The notes under the pieces were generated by a model. That model was not told the DNA's origin, did no database searches, and saw only the letters and a program-made list of their open reading frames with translations. A DNA stretch of 64,000 nt, from contig NZ_CP075190.1 of assembly GCF_020510585.1 (NCBI RefSeq), positions 3,284,001 to 3,348,000 on the forward strand, given 5' to 3'. Of this stretch, positions 28,351-37,375 are shown piece by piece (the stretch's first letter is position 1; every line of letters begins with the position of its first letter). Made by a program: the position numbers and the translations under genes. The stretch is from Ferribacterium limneticum (GTDB lineage: Bacteria > Pseudomonadota > Gammaproteobacteria > Burkholderiales > Rhodocyclaceae).

Positions 28351-28935
28351 ATGGAACACCAACTGCCCGCCCTGCCGTTTGCCAAAGACGCCCTCGCCCC
28401 GCACATGTCGGCCGAGACCTTTGACTACCACTACAGCAAGCACCATCAGGCCTATGTCACCAACCTGAACAACCTGATCAAGGGCACCGAATACGAAAAC
28501 CTCGATCTCGAAGCCATCGTCAAGAAGGCCCCGGCTGGCGGCGTGTACAACAACGCAGCCCAGGTCTGGAACCACACCTTCTTCTGGAACTGCCTGACCC
28601 CGAACGGCGGCGGCGCTCCGAAGGGTGCTTTGGCTGCCGCCATCGACGCCAAGTGGGGTTCGCTCGATGCCTTCAAGACGGCATTCCAGACCTCTGCCGT
28701 CGGCAACTTCGGTTCCGGCTGGACCTGGCTGGTCAAGAAGGCCGACGGCTCTGTCGACATCGTCAACATGGGCGCCGCCGGCACCCCGCTGACCACCGGT
28801 GACAAGGCCCTGCTCTGCGTCGACGTCTGGGAACACGCCTACTACATCGACTACCGCAACATGCGTCCGAAGTTCGTCGAAACCTACCTGGCTTCGATGG
28901 TTAACTGGTCGTTCGCTGAAGCCAACTTCGCCTGA
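28351..28935 (+). CDS. sodB: Iron superoxide dismutase
   Basis: A 194-residue cytosolic enzyme. Metal ligands are His27 (in [12 protein letters not shown]), His74 ([11 protein letters not shown]), Asp157 and His161 ([12 protein letters not shown]). Gln at the AAQVWNH position and GSGWTWLV point to the iron rather than manganese form. It starts at an ATG with GGAG 8 bases upstream, 42 bases after xseA, and ends at its own strong terminator. The codons are highly biased, as in an abundant protein. Confidence 0.96.
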   Translation: MEHQLPALPFAKDALAPHMSAETFDYHYSKHHQAYVTNLNNLIKGTEYENLDLEAIVKKAPAGGVYNNAAQVWNHTFFWNCLTPNGGGAPKGALAAAIDAKWGSLDAFKTAFQTSAVGNFGSGWTWLVKKADGSVDIVNMGAAGTPLTTGDKALLCVDVWEHAYYIDYRNMRPKFVETYLASMVNWSFAEANFA

Positions 28936-28947
28936 TTTTCAGGCACA

Positions 28948-28987
28948 GAAAAAAGGCCCGGGAGAAACCTCTCCCGGGCCTTTTTTT
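28948..28987 (+). terminator. Strong intrinsic terminator after sodB
   Basis: A 10-bp stem GGCCCGGGAG/CTCCCGGGCC with a 6-base loop, flanked by an A-run and a T-run. It also serves the convergent diguanylate cyclase gene. Confidence 0.95.
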
Positions 28988-29005
28988 GTGGTGGCCCCCT
29001 GAGCG

Positions 29006-30421
29006 TCAGGGACCGCTCGGTGGCTCGACAACCACCACGCGGTTCTTGCCAAGGCGTTTGGCCTGGTACATCCCGTCGTCCGCCCGGCAAAAAAGGCTGT
29101 GCACATCGTCACCAGGAAGGTATTCCGAAACGCCGATACTGACGCTGACATTGAGCACCGTGCCGCAGGAAAGCATCGGAGAGCTTTCCATGAAACAAAG
29201 GCGCAGGCGCTCGCCAAACACGACACCCGCTGCGGCATCCGTCTCTGGCATCAGGACGGCGAACTCCTCGCCGCCATAGCGATAGGCACTGTCGCTATGG
29301 CGCAGGCAGGACTGGATAATGCCCGCCAGCACCTGCAGAACCCGGTCGCCTTCCGCGTGCCCCCACGTATCGTTAACCAGCTTGAAGTCGTCCACATCCA
29401 CGATCAGCAAGGTCATTGGGCGGCGGTACCGGGTTGCGCGTTCCAGTTCCTGATTGAGGGCGAGGTTGAACTGGCGCGCATTGCTGAGCTGGGTCAACGA
29501 GTCGGTGAGGCTCAGTTGACGATAACGTTCCTCGCTCTCACGCAGGGATTCCTCGGCCAGGCGGCGCTCAGTCACATCCTGCATGGTTTCAATGGCGCCT
29601 ATCACCAAACCATCGCTATTGCGTAGTGCCGTGGCCGTGAAAAACAGCCATTTCCCCTCCCCATCGAGCCCCTTAACAAATTCCTCTGCTTCGAAAGCGC
29701 CATCCACCAGCGTGGATTTTCGGAGATTGCCGCGGTAGAAGCGATGAAAATCGGCTTCGATGGCCCCGTCCAGGATGAGATCCGCCAGAAAGGGACGAGC
29801 ATCAGAAAACGAAGGGTGCCAGCGATCCCGGGACAAACGAACGCTCTCCGCAGGCAGCCCGGTCAGCGCTTCGCAGGCCCGGTTCCAGTGCGTGATGCGA
29901 TGCTCGTGGTCGATAACCATGGTGGGCACCGAATTGCTCTCCACCACCTGCGAAACGAACGCCTCCTTCTCACGCAAAGCGGCCTCGGCATAGCGTCGTT
30001 CAGTGATGTCCTGCAATGTTTCAATGGCGCCAACCATCTCGCCATCTTCGTCGAGAACGGGAGCTGCGGTGAAATGCAACCAGCGACCGCAGTCCCCGAA
30101 ATCGGCGAAAAAGTCTTCGGCCTCGCAGGCGCCGTCAATCAATGGCGAGGCATGAAACTTGTCGCGGTAGAAATACTGGATATCGGCTTCTTCGGCGCCA
30201 TCCAGGATCAGGTCGGCCATGATGGGGCGCTCGCTGGCATAGAACGCCCGCCAATGATCCCGGGTGCCGACGACCCGTTCAGCAGGAATTCCGGTCAATG
30301 CTTCACAAGCCTTGTTCCAGCAAACAACGCGATGCTCGGCGTCAAGAATGAAGGTCGCCACCGGGTTGCCATCCACAAAGCCGGAAAGCCTGATCTTATT
30401 GTTGAGAAGAAAATTGGGCAT
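29006..30421 (-). CDS. PAS-PAS-GGDEF diguanylate cyclase
   Basis: A 471-residue soluble sensor that should make c-di-GMP. Two PAS domains (about 12-145 and 160-290) are close copies of each other, both containing DLILDGA and an unusual insert with FYR and EAE.F motifs. A coiled-coil linker (ERRLAEESLRESEERYRQLS) leads to a GGDEF domain (about 305-465). The active site is GGEEF near residue 384, a permitted variant. An RxxD-type inhibitory site is not obvious before it. There is no membrane helix, so it senses a cytoplasmic signal. It ends tail-to-tail with sodB. Family 2 and degenerate family 1 repeats lie upstream. Confidence 0.88.
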   Translation of the reverse strand: MPNFLLNNKIRLSGFVDGNPVATFILDAEHRVVCWNKACEALTGIPAERVVGTRDHWRAFYASERPIMADLILDGAEEADIQYFYRDKFHASPLIDGACEAEDFFADFGDCGRWLHFTAAPVLDEDGEMVGAIETLQDITERRYAEAALREKEAFVSQVVESNSVPTMVIDHEHRITHWNRACEALTGLPAESVRLSRDRWHPSFSDARPFLADLILDGAIEADFHRFYRGNLRKSTLVDGAFEAEEFVKGLDGEGKWLFFTATALRNSDGLVIGAIETMQDVTERRLAEESLRESEERYRQLSLTDSLTQLSNARQFNLALNQELERATRYRRPMTLLIVDVDDFKLVNDTWGHAEGDRVLQVLAGIIQSCLRHSDSAYRYGGEEFAVLMPETDAAAGVVFGERLRLCFMESSPMLSCGTVLNVSVSIGVSEYLPGDDVHSLFCRADDGMYQAKRLGKNRVVVVEPPSGP

Positions 30422-30637
30422 TTAAGCGATGTCGTCGAAACATTCGTGAACTCTATGCCAAAAGTAAAGTCACGGGAAAATAAATCGAGATATTCAACCC
30501 CGGAAAGTTCACTGAAAGCCCGAAAAAATCAGGAGAAACGCAACACGAAAACAGTGTATTCCTGTCGACAATTAGCTCCGAAAATCCCCCATTCGGCCGG
30601 CAAGTCGTCGCCTTCACCCGCAAACACATTTTAACAC

Positions 30638-30733
30638 CCGGCATGACACATTCATCAGCCCAAGATGATTCAACGCCTTGCCTGCAGGCAGGTCGCATTG
30701 CTTCGAAAAAATGCCGTTAACCGCCCGCCGGCA
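30638..30733 (+). repeat. Family 2 dispersed repeat, copy A (~96 bp)
   Basis: About 75-80% identical by eye to 40147-40242. Shared blocks include GGCATGACAC, AAGATGA.TCAACG, a palindromic CTTGC.TGCAGGCA segment, ATTGCTTC followed by an A-run, and AACCGCCCGCC. The palindrome could fold into a hairpin. Confidence 0.8.
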
Positions 30734-30773
30734 AGTCTAAAAGGGGCGGATACATTTGCTTTTATTCAGTCCT

Positions 30774-30808
30774 GTCACCGACCGGAAAAAACATTAAAAA
30801 CGAAATGT
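30774..30808 (-). repeat. Degenerate family 1 repeat, copy 4
   Basis: The minus strand reads CATTTCGTTTTTAATG followed by TTTTTTCCGGTCGGTGA. It keeps the T-run and CCGGT but has lost the exact TTGACCGT end. Confidence 0.5.
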
Positions 30809-30853
30809 CTCTGACCTCTTTGATCCGTTATTTCTCAGCCCTCACCGTCTCAT

Positions 30854-31411
30854 TTAATAACGCGTCCGCTTGCCGCCGCGAGCGTTGCCTGTCGCCTTCT
30901 TCACCGACAGCGTGACCAAAAAAGGGAACTCCTCGTCGGCCGAGTGGACAATGCGAAACTCCGGTCCGACAGCGCGTGCCATCCAGGCCACCAGCGCCTT
31001 GAGGTCCACGGCTTCGCAGCGCAGGTCGGCGACGATGCTGCCCTGATCCTCGTAAACCGGGAAGTCGGAGCACCCAACCGGCTTGACCTCCTGACCATAA
31101 ACCCGGCACGAGCCCTGCGCTTGGTCGTAGGCGGGGCAGGCTTTGCCATGGGCGTAATAGAGCCCGTTCCCCGCTCTGATCTCCTCGGGGCCCTGGCCCG
31201 AGACTAGCCTCCGGTCGAAGGCGTTGCGCGACTCTTCGATCTGCCAGAGGGTCTTGAGCTGCTTCCACTCGAGTTCGAGGACGAGCGGGTCGAGCCGACA
31301 GCAAGGCTTCGAGCACTCGGCGCAGTGCGGGATGACGACAGCAGCCTGATAGGCGGCAGCGGCCGCGGCAAGCTCCTGGGCCAGGAGACGGCGGGTTGGA
31401 CGGGGGTTCAT
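30854..31411 (-). CDS. YkgJ-family cysteine-cluster protein
   Basis: A 185-residue soluble protein. A CxxCC-type cluster appears early (HCAECSKPCCRLD, about residues 29-41), followed by ACPAYDQAQGSCRVYGQ (about 92-108) and a GCSDFP motif near 116. This pattern fits the YkgJ/UPF0153 proteins that probably bind a metal or iron-sulfur cluster; their role is not known. The chosen ATG at 31411 starts MNPRPTRRLLAQ; the frame extends further upstream, but that part covers a family 1 repeat and is not conserved-looking. The C-terminus is basic (KKATGNARGGKRTRY). Confidence 0.78.
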   Translation of the reverse strand: MNPRPTRRLLAQELAAAAAAYQAAVVIPHCAECSKPCCRLDPLVLELEWKQLKTLWQIEESRNAFDRRLVSGQGPEEIRAGNGLYYAHGKACPAYDQAQGSCRVYGQEVKPVGCSDFPVYEDQGSIVADLRCEAVDLKALVAWMARAVGPEFRIVHSADEEFPFLVTLSVKKATGNARGGKRTRY

Positions 31412-31806
31412 CGCAGGGCAGACTGGTGAAGTGGAGCGAAATGTAAGGTGAAGATCATCAGCAACTGATAGCACGACCCCGAAGTGAGGCGCAAGGGCCA
31501 TTTCATTTTTGGCCAATTTTTCCGGTTGACCGTGGAAATGCGCCCCGGCAAAAGCCAGCTGACCAAGCCACGTTTTTATACGCAAAATAAACAACAATAC
31601 TTTTAATTCAAATACTTGTGATTTGTAATTTTTATGCTTTGATACTGTATTTATGTCGACAGCGCGGCGCAACATGGCAGCGATGCCAAACCAACGCCCA
31701 CGCGTCAAACCGCTGAATACCGTTGCAAATCAACCGTTCGGCCTTTGCCGTGGATGTTTGGCACAAATGCTGCTGATTGACAGGCAAGCCATTCCAATAG
31801 CCAATC
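31412..31806. promoter_or_regulatory. Intergenic region with the presumed rnf operon promoter
   Basis: 395 bases. It contains a family 1 repeat (31498-31540), then a clearly AT-rich stretch (about 31570-31655) against a GC-rich background, which probably carries the rnfG promoter. Sequences such as TTTGATACTGTATTTATG resemble a promoter, but I cannot fix the elements. No complete FNR/Dnr site (TTGAT-N4-ATCAA) is visible. Confidence 0.45.
31498..31540 (+). repeat. Family 1 dispersed repeat, copy 5
   Basis: One of the best intergenic copies: ATTTCATTTTTGGCC followed by TTTTTCCGGTTGACCGTGG. Confidence 0.85.
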
Positions 31807-32445
31807 ATGGACGCCCTGCCAGTTCTTCCTGCCGCCTCGCCGAAAAAGAAGCCCGCCCCCTACTTTCACGGCCTTATTCTGTTCGCCTTCTGCCTTGGCT
31901 TTGGTCTGCTGCTCGCCATTACCGACGCAATTACCCTGGACGACATCGCGGCTCGGGCGATGGAGGACAAGCAGAACTCGTTGAGCCAGGTGCTGCCGGA
32001 TGACATCCACGACAACAACCCGGTGACCGACACCCTCACGACCAGGAACAAGGAAGGCAAGGAGCTCACCGTCTATCGCGCCAGCAAGGGCGGCCAGATA
32101 ACCGGCGTTGCCTACGAAATCTTCGGCACCGGATACGCCGGCGAAATCCGCCTGATGATGGGTATTGCCGCCGACGGCCGTCTGCTCGGCGTGCGCGTTC
32201 TGGCGCACAAGGAAACGCCGGGCCTCGGCGACAAGATCGAAGTCAAGAAAACCGACTGGATCGAGCGCTTCACCGGCCTGTCGCTCGGCAAACCGCCGCT
32301 CGAACGCTGGCGGGTCAAGAAGGACGGCGGCGACTTCGACCAATTTGCCGGCGCCACCATCACGCCGCGCGGCGTCCTCGCTGCCATTCGCAGTGGCCTG
32401 GAATTCTTCGCCGAGAACAAGCAAACCCTGACGGAGGCGCACTGA
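31807..32445 (+). CDS. rnfG: Rnf complex subunit G (FMN-binding)
   Basis: A 212-residue protein anchored by one N-terminal helix (about 21-42), with a periplasmic FMN domain. The FMN-attachment motif is GATITP (about 184-189), in which the second threonine of the SGAT-like motif carries FMN by phosphoester linkage. HKETPGLGDKI is a family signature. The Rnf complex couples electron flow between ferredoxin and NAD(H) to ion movement; in proteobacteria it often supplies low-potential electrons for nitrogenase or for SoxR reduction. First gene of the operon; its stop overlaps the rnfE start by one base. Confidence 0.93.
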   Translation: MDALPVLPAASPKKKPAPYFHGLILFAFCLGFGLLLAITDAITLDDIAARAMEDKQNSLSQVLPDDIHDNNPVTDTLTTRNKEGKELTVYRASKGGQITGVAYEIFGTGYAGEIRLMMGIAADGRLLGVRVLAHKETPGLGDKIEVKKTDWIERFTGLSLGKPPLERWRVKKDGGDFDQFAGATITPRGVLAAIRSGLEFFAENKQTLTEAH

Positions 32446-33116
32446 TGTCGAACCAATACAAGACCATCGCCAAGGACGGCCTGTGGGACAACAACGGCGT
32501 CTTCAGCATGCTGCTCGGCATGTGCCCGACGATGGCGATGACGACAAGCGCCACCAACGGTTTCGGCATGGGCATCGCCACCGCCGTGGTGATGGCGGCA
32601 TCGAGCTACCTGGTCGCCGTCTTCCGCAACCGGATCACCAGCGAGGTGCGGATTCCGGTCTATATCCTGATCGTCGCCGCCATGGTGACGGTCGTCGACC
32701 TCGGCATGAACGCCTGGATGCATGAGCTGTACAAGGTGCTCGGCCTGTTCATCCCGCTCATCGTCTCCAACTGCCTGCCGCTCGCCCGGCTTGAAGCCTT
32801 TGCCGCCAAGCAGCCGCCGCTGCCGGCCTTCCTCGACGGCCTGTTCATGGGCCTCGGCTTCACCATCGCCCTGACCGTCATCGGTGCCGTGCGCGAGATC
32901 ATCGGTTCCGGCACCTTGTTCGCCGATGCCTCGCTGCTCCTCGGCCCGACCTTCAAGGCCATCGAGTTCCGCGTTCTGCCGGCCGACATGGGCGTCCTGA
33001 TGATGATCCTGCCGCCCGGCGGCTTCATCGTCACCGGCCTGCTCGTCGTCGCCAAGCGCGTACTCGACCTGCGCGCCGGCAAGGAAATCCAGATGGCTGG
33101 CGCCCACAGCGCTTGA
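32445..33116 (+). CDS. rnfE: Rnf complex subunit E
   Basis: A 223-residue integral membrane protein with six hydrophobic helices. The early MLGMCPTMAMTTSATNGFGM and the IVSNCLPLARLEAFA segment carry the conserved cysteines of the RnfA/RnfE/NqrD/NqrE family, which coordinate an iron centre in the membrane. The N-terminus is cytoplasmic by charge. It is coupled to rnfG and followed by rseC after 10 bases. Confidence 0.93.
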   Translation: MSNQYKTIAKDGLWDNNGVFSMLLGMCPTMAMTTSATNGFGMGIATAVVMAASSYLVAVFRNRITSEVRIPVYILIVAAMVTVVDLGMNAWMHELYKVLGLFIPLIVSNCLPLARLEAFAAKQPPLPAFLDGLFMGLGFTIALTVIGAVREIIGSGTLFADASLLLGPTFKAIEFRVLPADMGVLMMILPPGGFIVTGLLVVAKRVLDLRAGKEIQMAGAHSA

Positions 33117-33126
33117 GGCCACCCCA

Positions 33127-33633
33127 ATGAACAACGCCAACCCCTCCCTGAGCAACACCGTCGAAGGCATCGCCCGCGTCGTCCGGCTGGATGGCGAGAT
33201 GGTCTGGCTGGAGCCGGAACAGACGGCCAGCTGTGGCTCCTGCGCCGGCGCGGCGGCCTGCGGCACGGCCGGGCAGGAACCGGGCATCGGCACGGTGACC
33301 AACCGCATCCAGGCCCGCCGTTTCACGCTCGACAACCCGCATGGCCCAATGGAACTGAGCGTCGGCGACCGCGTCATCATCGCCGTCAGCAGCCGCTCGT
33401 TGATCAAGGCCTCGCTCGTTGCCTTCGCCGTGCCCATGTTCTTCGCCATCGTTGGCGGCAGTGTCGGCCAGGACCTTTTCGGAGACGACGCGACGACCAT
33501 GGTCTGGATGGTCGCCGGCCTCGCCATCGGCCTGCTCGCCGCCCGCTTCGGCGCCAATTACCTTGCGTCGCGCGGCGATCTGACACCCCACCTGATCCGC
33601 CGGGCCCGCCCCGGTGAAACCTGCAACAGCTAG
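33127..33633 (+). CDS. rseC: RseC/MucC-family protein (SoxR-reducing system)
   Basis: A 168-residue membrane protein. The cysteine-rich N-terminal part (CGSCAGAAACGT, about 38-49) is followed by two membrane helices (about 98-118 and 123-142). The family is known as part of the SoxR-reducing system and as a modulator of RseB/RseA; it often accompanies rsx/rnf genes. Here it is placed inside the rnf operon between rnfE and rnfA, which supports a role in electron delivery or complex assembly. Confidence 0.88.
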   Translation: MNNANPSLSNTVEGIARVVRLDGEMVWLEPEQTASCGSCAGAAACGTAGQEPGIGTVTNRIQARRFTLDNPHGPMELSVGDRVIIAVSSRSLIKASLVAFAVPMFFAIVGGSVGQDLFGDDATTMVWMVAGLAIGLLAARFGANYLASRGDLTPHLIRRARPGETCNS

Positions 33634-33641
33634 GACAGACC

Positions 33642-34223
33642 ATGAAAGATTTTGCCTTGATGATGATCGGCGCGGCGCTGGTGAACAACGTGATCCTCGC
33701 CCGCTTCCTCGGTTTGTGCTCGTTCATGGGGGTCACCACCCGGGTTGACACGGCGGCCGGCATGGGCCTCGCCACCACCTTCGTCATCACCGTGTCGTCG
33801 ATGGCCGACTGGGCTGTCCAGCGCTACCTGCTCGACGCCTACAACCTCGGTTTCCTGCGCACCGTGACCTTCATTCTGGTCATCGCCAGCGCCGTGCAAT
33901 TCACCGAAATGACGATCAAGAAGGTGTCGCCCAGCCTGTTCCAGATGCTCGGCATCTACCTGCCGCTGATCACCACCAACTGCGCCGTCCTCGGCGTCGC
34001 GCTACTGCTCGTCGAAGGCCACATGGGCTTCCTCTACGCCACGCTGTTCGCCTTCGCCTCGTCGCTCGGCTACAGCCTGGTCATGGTCATCTTCGCCGGC
34101 CTGCGCGAACGCCTCGTTCTGGTCGACGTGCCGCGCCTGTTCGCCGGGCCACCCATCGCCTTCATCGTCGCCGGTTTCCTTGCCATGGCCTTCATGGGCT
34201 TTTCCGGCATTGCCGCCAGCTAA
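33642..34223 (+). CDS. rnfA: Rnf complex subunit A
   Basis: A 193-residue integral membrane protein with six helices, paralogous to RnfE. Conserved segments LARFLGLCSFMGVTTRVDTA and LPLITTNCAVLGVALL carry the cysteine ligands of the in-membrane iron centre. It begins 8 bases after rseC and is followed by rnfB after 25 bases. Confidence 0.95.
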   Translation: MKDFALMMIGAALVNNVILARFLGLCSFMGVTTRVDTAAGMGLATTFVITVSSMADWAVQRYLLDAYNLGFLRTVTFILVIASAVQFTEMTIKKVSPSLFQMLGIYLPLITTNCAVLGVALLLVEGHMGFLYATLFAFASSLGYSLVMVIFAGLRERLVLVDVPRLFAGPPIAFIVAGFLAMAFMGFSGIAAS

Positions 34224-34248
34224 TCACACAAACACAGGGAGAACCGCC

Positions 34249-34782
34249 ATGTTGATGTCCGTCGGAAGCCTCGCCACCATGGGTTTGGTACTCGGCAGCC
34301 TGCTCGGCGCCGCATCACGCTACCTCGCCGTCGAGGAAAACCCCATCGAGGCCGAATTGCAGGCCATGTTGCCCGGCTCGCAATGCGGCCAGTGCGGTTA
34401 TGTTGGCTGCGCCCAGGCCGCTGCCGCCCTGGCCAAGGGCGAAGCGGCGGTCACGCTCTGCCCGCCGGGCGGCAAGGCGACAGCCGAAGCCCTGGCGGCC
34501 AAGCTCGGCATCAAGGTCGACCTGTCGGCGGTCGAGGACAGGGGGCCGCAAATCGCCCAGGTCACCGAAGAACTCTGCATCGGCTGCTGCCGCTGCATGA
34601 AGGTCTGCCCGACCGACGCCATCATCGGCGCGGCCAAACAGATTCACAACGTCATCCGCGAAGCCTGCACCGGCTGCTCGTCCTGCGTCGACGTCTGCCC
34701 GACGGAAGCCCTCGGCATGACGCCGATCCCGGTCACGCTGCAGCACTGGACGTGGCCCCACCCGATTTCTGCCGCGAACTGA
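34249..34782 (+). CDS. rnfB: Rnf complex subunit B (iron-sulfur)
   Basis: A 177-residue protein with one N-terminal helix. A four-cysteine cluster motif (CGQCGYVGC..C, about residues 45-67) and two ferredoxin-type 4Fe-4S motifs (CIGCCRCMKVCP and CTGCSSCVDVCP, about 111-155) show it is the soluble-side electron entry subunit. The ATG at 34249 follows AGGGAGAA; the frame is open further upstream within rnfA, which is only overlap. Confidence 0.93.
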   Translation: MLMSVGSLATMGLVLGSLLGAASRYLAVEENPIEAELQAMLPGSQCGQCGYVGCAQAAAALAKGEAAVTLCPPGGKATAEALAAKLGIKVDLSAVEDRGPQIAQVTEELCIGCCRCMKVCPTDAIIGAAKQIHNVIREACTGCSSCVDVCPTEALGMTPIPVTLQHWTWPHPISAAN

Positions 34783-34790
34783 GAACGATC

Positions 34791-36290
34791 ATGGGATTTC
34801 TCGACCGCTTCCTGAAACAACCGAGCTGGGGTGTCCACCCCGACGATCACAAGCGCCCGGCGGCCGATGTGCCGCTCCGCCACCTGCCGCCCCCGGAACG
34901 GATCTACATGCCGCTGCACCAGCACGTCGGCGGCGCTGCCCGGCCGGTCGTCCTGGTTGGCCAGCAGGTGCGCAAGGGGCAACTGATCGCCGAAGCCCAG
35001 GGCAACATCTCGGCGCCGATCCATGCCCCGGTCTCCGGCACCGTCTTCGCCATCGGCGACGTCACCGCGCCACACCCGTCCGGACTCCCGCTCAAGGCCA
35101 TCACCATCGATGCCGACTTCCGCAACGACTGGGTCGAGGCCGACATCCCGGCCGACCCGTTCGCCCTCGCCCCGGAAGACATCGCCAAACGCGCCGCCGC
35201 GGCCGGCGTCGTCGGTCTGGGCGGCGCCACCTTCCCCTCAGCGGTCAAGTTCGCCCTCGGCAAGCGCCTCAAGGTCTCGACACTGATCGTCAATGGCGGC
35301 GAGTGCGAACCCTATCTGTCCAGCGACGACCGCATCATGCGCGACTTCGCCGACCAGGTGGTTGATGGCGCCCGCCTGGTCATGCATGCCATCGGCGCCC
35401 GCGAAGCGCTGGTCGGCATCGAGGACAACAAGCCGGAAGCCACCGCCGCCATGCGCAAGGCCGCCGCGCCTTATCCCGAAGTGAAGATCTGCCCGGTGCC
35501 GACGCGCTATCCGATGGGTTCGGACAAGCAGTTGATCCAGACCCTGACCGGCAAGGAAGTGCCCTCCGACGCGCGTGCCGCCGAAGTCGGCGTGCTGGTG
35601 CACAACGTGTCGACCTGCGCGGCCGTCCATAAGGCCATCCGCCTCGGTCAACCACTCGTCGAACGCATCGTCACCCTGAACGGCGGCGCCATCGCCCAGC
35701 CCGGCAATATCTACGCCCCGCTCGGCACGATGATCGGCGACCTGCTGGCCTTTGTCGGCCTCAAGGAAACGCCGGCCCGCCTCATTCTCGGCGGCCCGAT
35801 GATGGGCACCCCGCTGCTCCATGACCGCATCCCGCTGGTCAAGGGCGCCTCCGGCATTCTTGCCTTCAATGCCCGCGAAGCCAGCAAGCCCGACGCCGGC
35901 CCGTGCATCCGCTGCGGCACCTGCGCCGATGCCTGCCCGATGGGTCTGCTGCCCATGGAAATGGCCGCCCGCATCCGCGTGCACGACCTCGAGGGGGCCG
36001 AAACCTTTGCCCTTGCCGACTGCATCTCCTGCGGCTGCTGCGCCTACGTCTGCCCGTCGCACATCCCGCTCGTCCAGTATTTCAGCCACGCCAAGGGCGA
36101 ACTCTCGAACAACGAGCGCGCCAAGCTGCGCGGCGAAGCCACCAAACGCCTGACCGAGGCCAAGATGGCCCGCATCGAACGGGAAAACCAGGAAAAAGCG
36201 GCAGCCGCTGCCAAACGGAAGGCTGAACGCGAAGCTGCCAAGGCAGCAGCCGAGGCCGCCAGCCAGCAAGCCCAAGGAGAAACCGCATGA
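34791..36290 (+). CDS. rnfC: Rnf complex subunit C (NADH/FMN and iron-sulfur)
   Basis: A 499-residue peripheral subunit. It has an N-terminal barrel-sandwich region (PIHAPVSGTVFAIGD), an NADH/FMN-binding Rossmann part (about 140-330, with GLGGATFPSAVK and NGGECEPYL) and two 4Fe-4S motifs (CIRCGTCADACPMG about 371-384, CISCGCCAYVCPSH about 410-423). A charged Ala/Lys/Glu-rich coiled-coil tail of about 60 residues follows. ATG at 34791, 8 bases after rnfB; the stop overlaps rnfD by 4 bases. Confidence 0.95.
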   Translation: MGFLDRFLKQPSWGVHPDDHKRPAADVPLRHLPPPERIYMPLHQHVGGAARPVVLVGQQVRKGQLIAEAQGNISAPIHAPVSGTVFAIGDVTAPHPSGLPLKAITIDADFRNDWVEADIPADPFALAPEDIAKRAAAAGVVGLGGATFPSAVKFALGKRLKVSTLIVNGGECEPYLSSDDRIMRDFADQVVDGARLVMHAIGAREALVGIEDNKPEATAAMRKAAAPYPEVKICPVPTRYPMGSDKQLIQTLTGKEVPSDARAAEVGVLVHNVSTCAAVHKAIRLGQPLVERIVTLNGGAIAQPGNIYAPLGTMIGDLLAFVGLKETPARLILGGPMMGTPLLHDRIPLVKGASGILAFNAREASKPDAGPCIRCGTCADACPMGLLPMEMAARIRVHDLEGAETFALADCISCGCCAYVCPSHIPLVQYFSHAKGELSNNERAKLRGEATKRLTEAKMARIERENQEKAAAAAKRKAEREAAKAAAEAASQQAQGETA

Positions 36291-37360
36291 GCCAGGACTT
36301 CGGCACGCCGGTCGCTGCACCGCACGCAACCACAAGCAACAACACCACGCGCATCATGGCCACCGTCATGCTGGCCCTTGCCCCATCGACACTCTACGGT
36401 TTCTGGCTGTACGGCTGGCCGTCGATCTACCTGTGGCTGATCACCATCGCCGCCGCCCTGTTCGGCGAATTGTTCTTCCTGCGCCTGCGCGACAAGGATG
36501 CGACGCCGGTCCTGCTCGACGGTTCGGCAGTGCTGACCGGCTGGTTGCTCGCCGTCTCGCTACCGCCTTGGGCACCGTGGTGGATTGGCGCGTTCGGCGG
36601 CCTGTTCGCTACCACGCTGGGCAAACAGGCCTTTGGCGGGCTGGGCCAGAACCTGTTCAACCCGGCCATGGTCGCCCGGGTGGCACTGCTCATCTCCTTC
36701 CCCGTGCAGATGACCGCCTGGGTCAGCCCGGCGCCGCTGTTCAGCGCTGCCGCGCCGGGGGCAATCGACGGTCTGATGATCTTTTTCAAGGGCATCACGC
36801 CAGCCTACGATGCGCTGAGCAGCGCGACAACCCTGGGCTTTGCCAAGACCGAATTGTCGCGCGGCGTCGATCTGCTGCAATCGGCAGCCCAGGCGCCAGC
36901 CCTGTCGTTCTTCGGCAACCGTTCGGGCAGTCTGGGCGAAACGGCGGCCTGGCTGATCGGCGGCGGTGGCCTGGTCATGCTCTTCCTGCGTATCATCAGC
37001 TGGCACATCCCGGTCGCCATGCTGGTCGGCATCGGCCTGCCGGCCGCCATCCTGCATGCAGCCGATCCGGCCCGCTATCTCGACATGGGCAGCCACCTGC
37101 TGTCGGGCGGCGCCATGCTCGGCGCCTTCTTCATCGCCACCGACTACGTCACCTCGCCCAACTCGCCGGTCGGCAAGCTGGTGTTCGGAGCCGGTTGCGG
37201 CCTGCTCACCTACATCATCCGCACCTGGGCCGGCTACCCCGAGGGAATGGCCTTCGCCGTGCTGCTCATGAACTCGCTGACGCCGATCATCGACACCTAC
37301 TTCAAGCCCCGCATCTATGGTCGCGACCGCCGCGGGGCGCCCCTACCGACCAACAATTGA
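36287..37360 (+). CDS. rnfD: Rnf complex subunit D
   Basis: A 357-residue membrane protein with eight to nine helices, of the NqrB/RnfD family. The covalent FMN site reads SATTLGFAK (about 181-189), a variant of SGATTL with serine in place of glycine; the acceptor threonine remains. It forms the membrane electron path with RnfG. The start overlaps rnfC (ATGA). Confidence 0.94.
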   Translation: MSQDFGTPVAAPHATTSNNTTRIMATVMLALAPSTLYGFWLYGWPSIYLWLITIAAALFGELFFLRLRDKDATPVLLDGSAVLTGWLLAVSLPPWAPWWIGAFGGLFATTLGKQAFGGLGQNLFNPAMVARVALLISFPVQMTAWVSPAPLFSAAAPGAIDGLMIFFKGITPAYDALSSATTLGFAKTELSRGVDLLQSAAQAPALSFFGNRSGSLGETAAWLIGGGGLVMLFLRIISWHIPVAMLVGIGLPAAILHAADPARYLDMGSHLLSGGAMLGAFFIATDYVTSPNSPVGKLVFGAGCGLLTYIIRTWAGYPEGMAFAVLLMNSLTPIIDTYFKPRIYGRDRRGAPLPTNN

Positions 37361-37375
37361 GCGGATTGACCTGAC

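Larger units (their letters stand above)
30422..30853. other. Non-coding region upstream of the diguanylate cyclase
   Basis: 432 bases without a credible gene. It contains the first copy of the family 2 element and a degenerate family 1 copy. The more AT-rich part near 30422-30560 should hold the cyclase promoter on the minus strand; no clear -10/-35 pair was found. Confidence 0.6.

Noticed and set aside
31653..32003. A 116-codon frame starting before rnfG
   Set aside because: Overlaps rnfG in another frame, contains promoter-like AT-rich sequence and has no family features.
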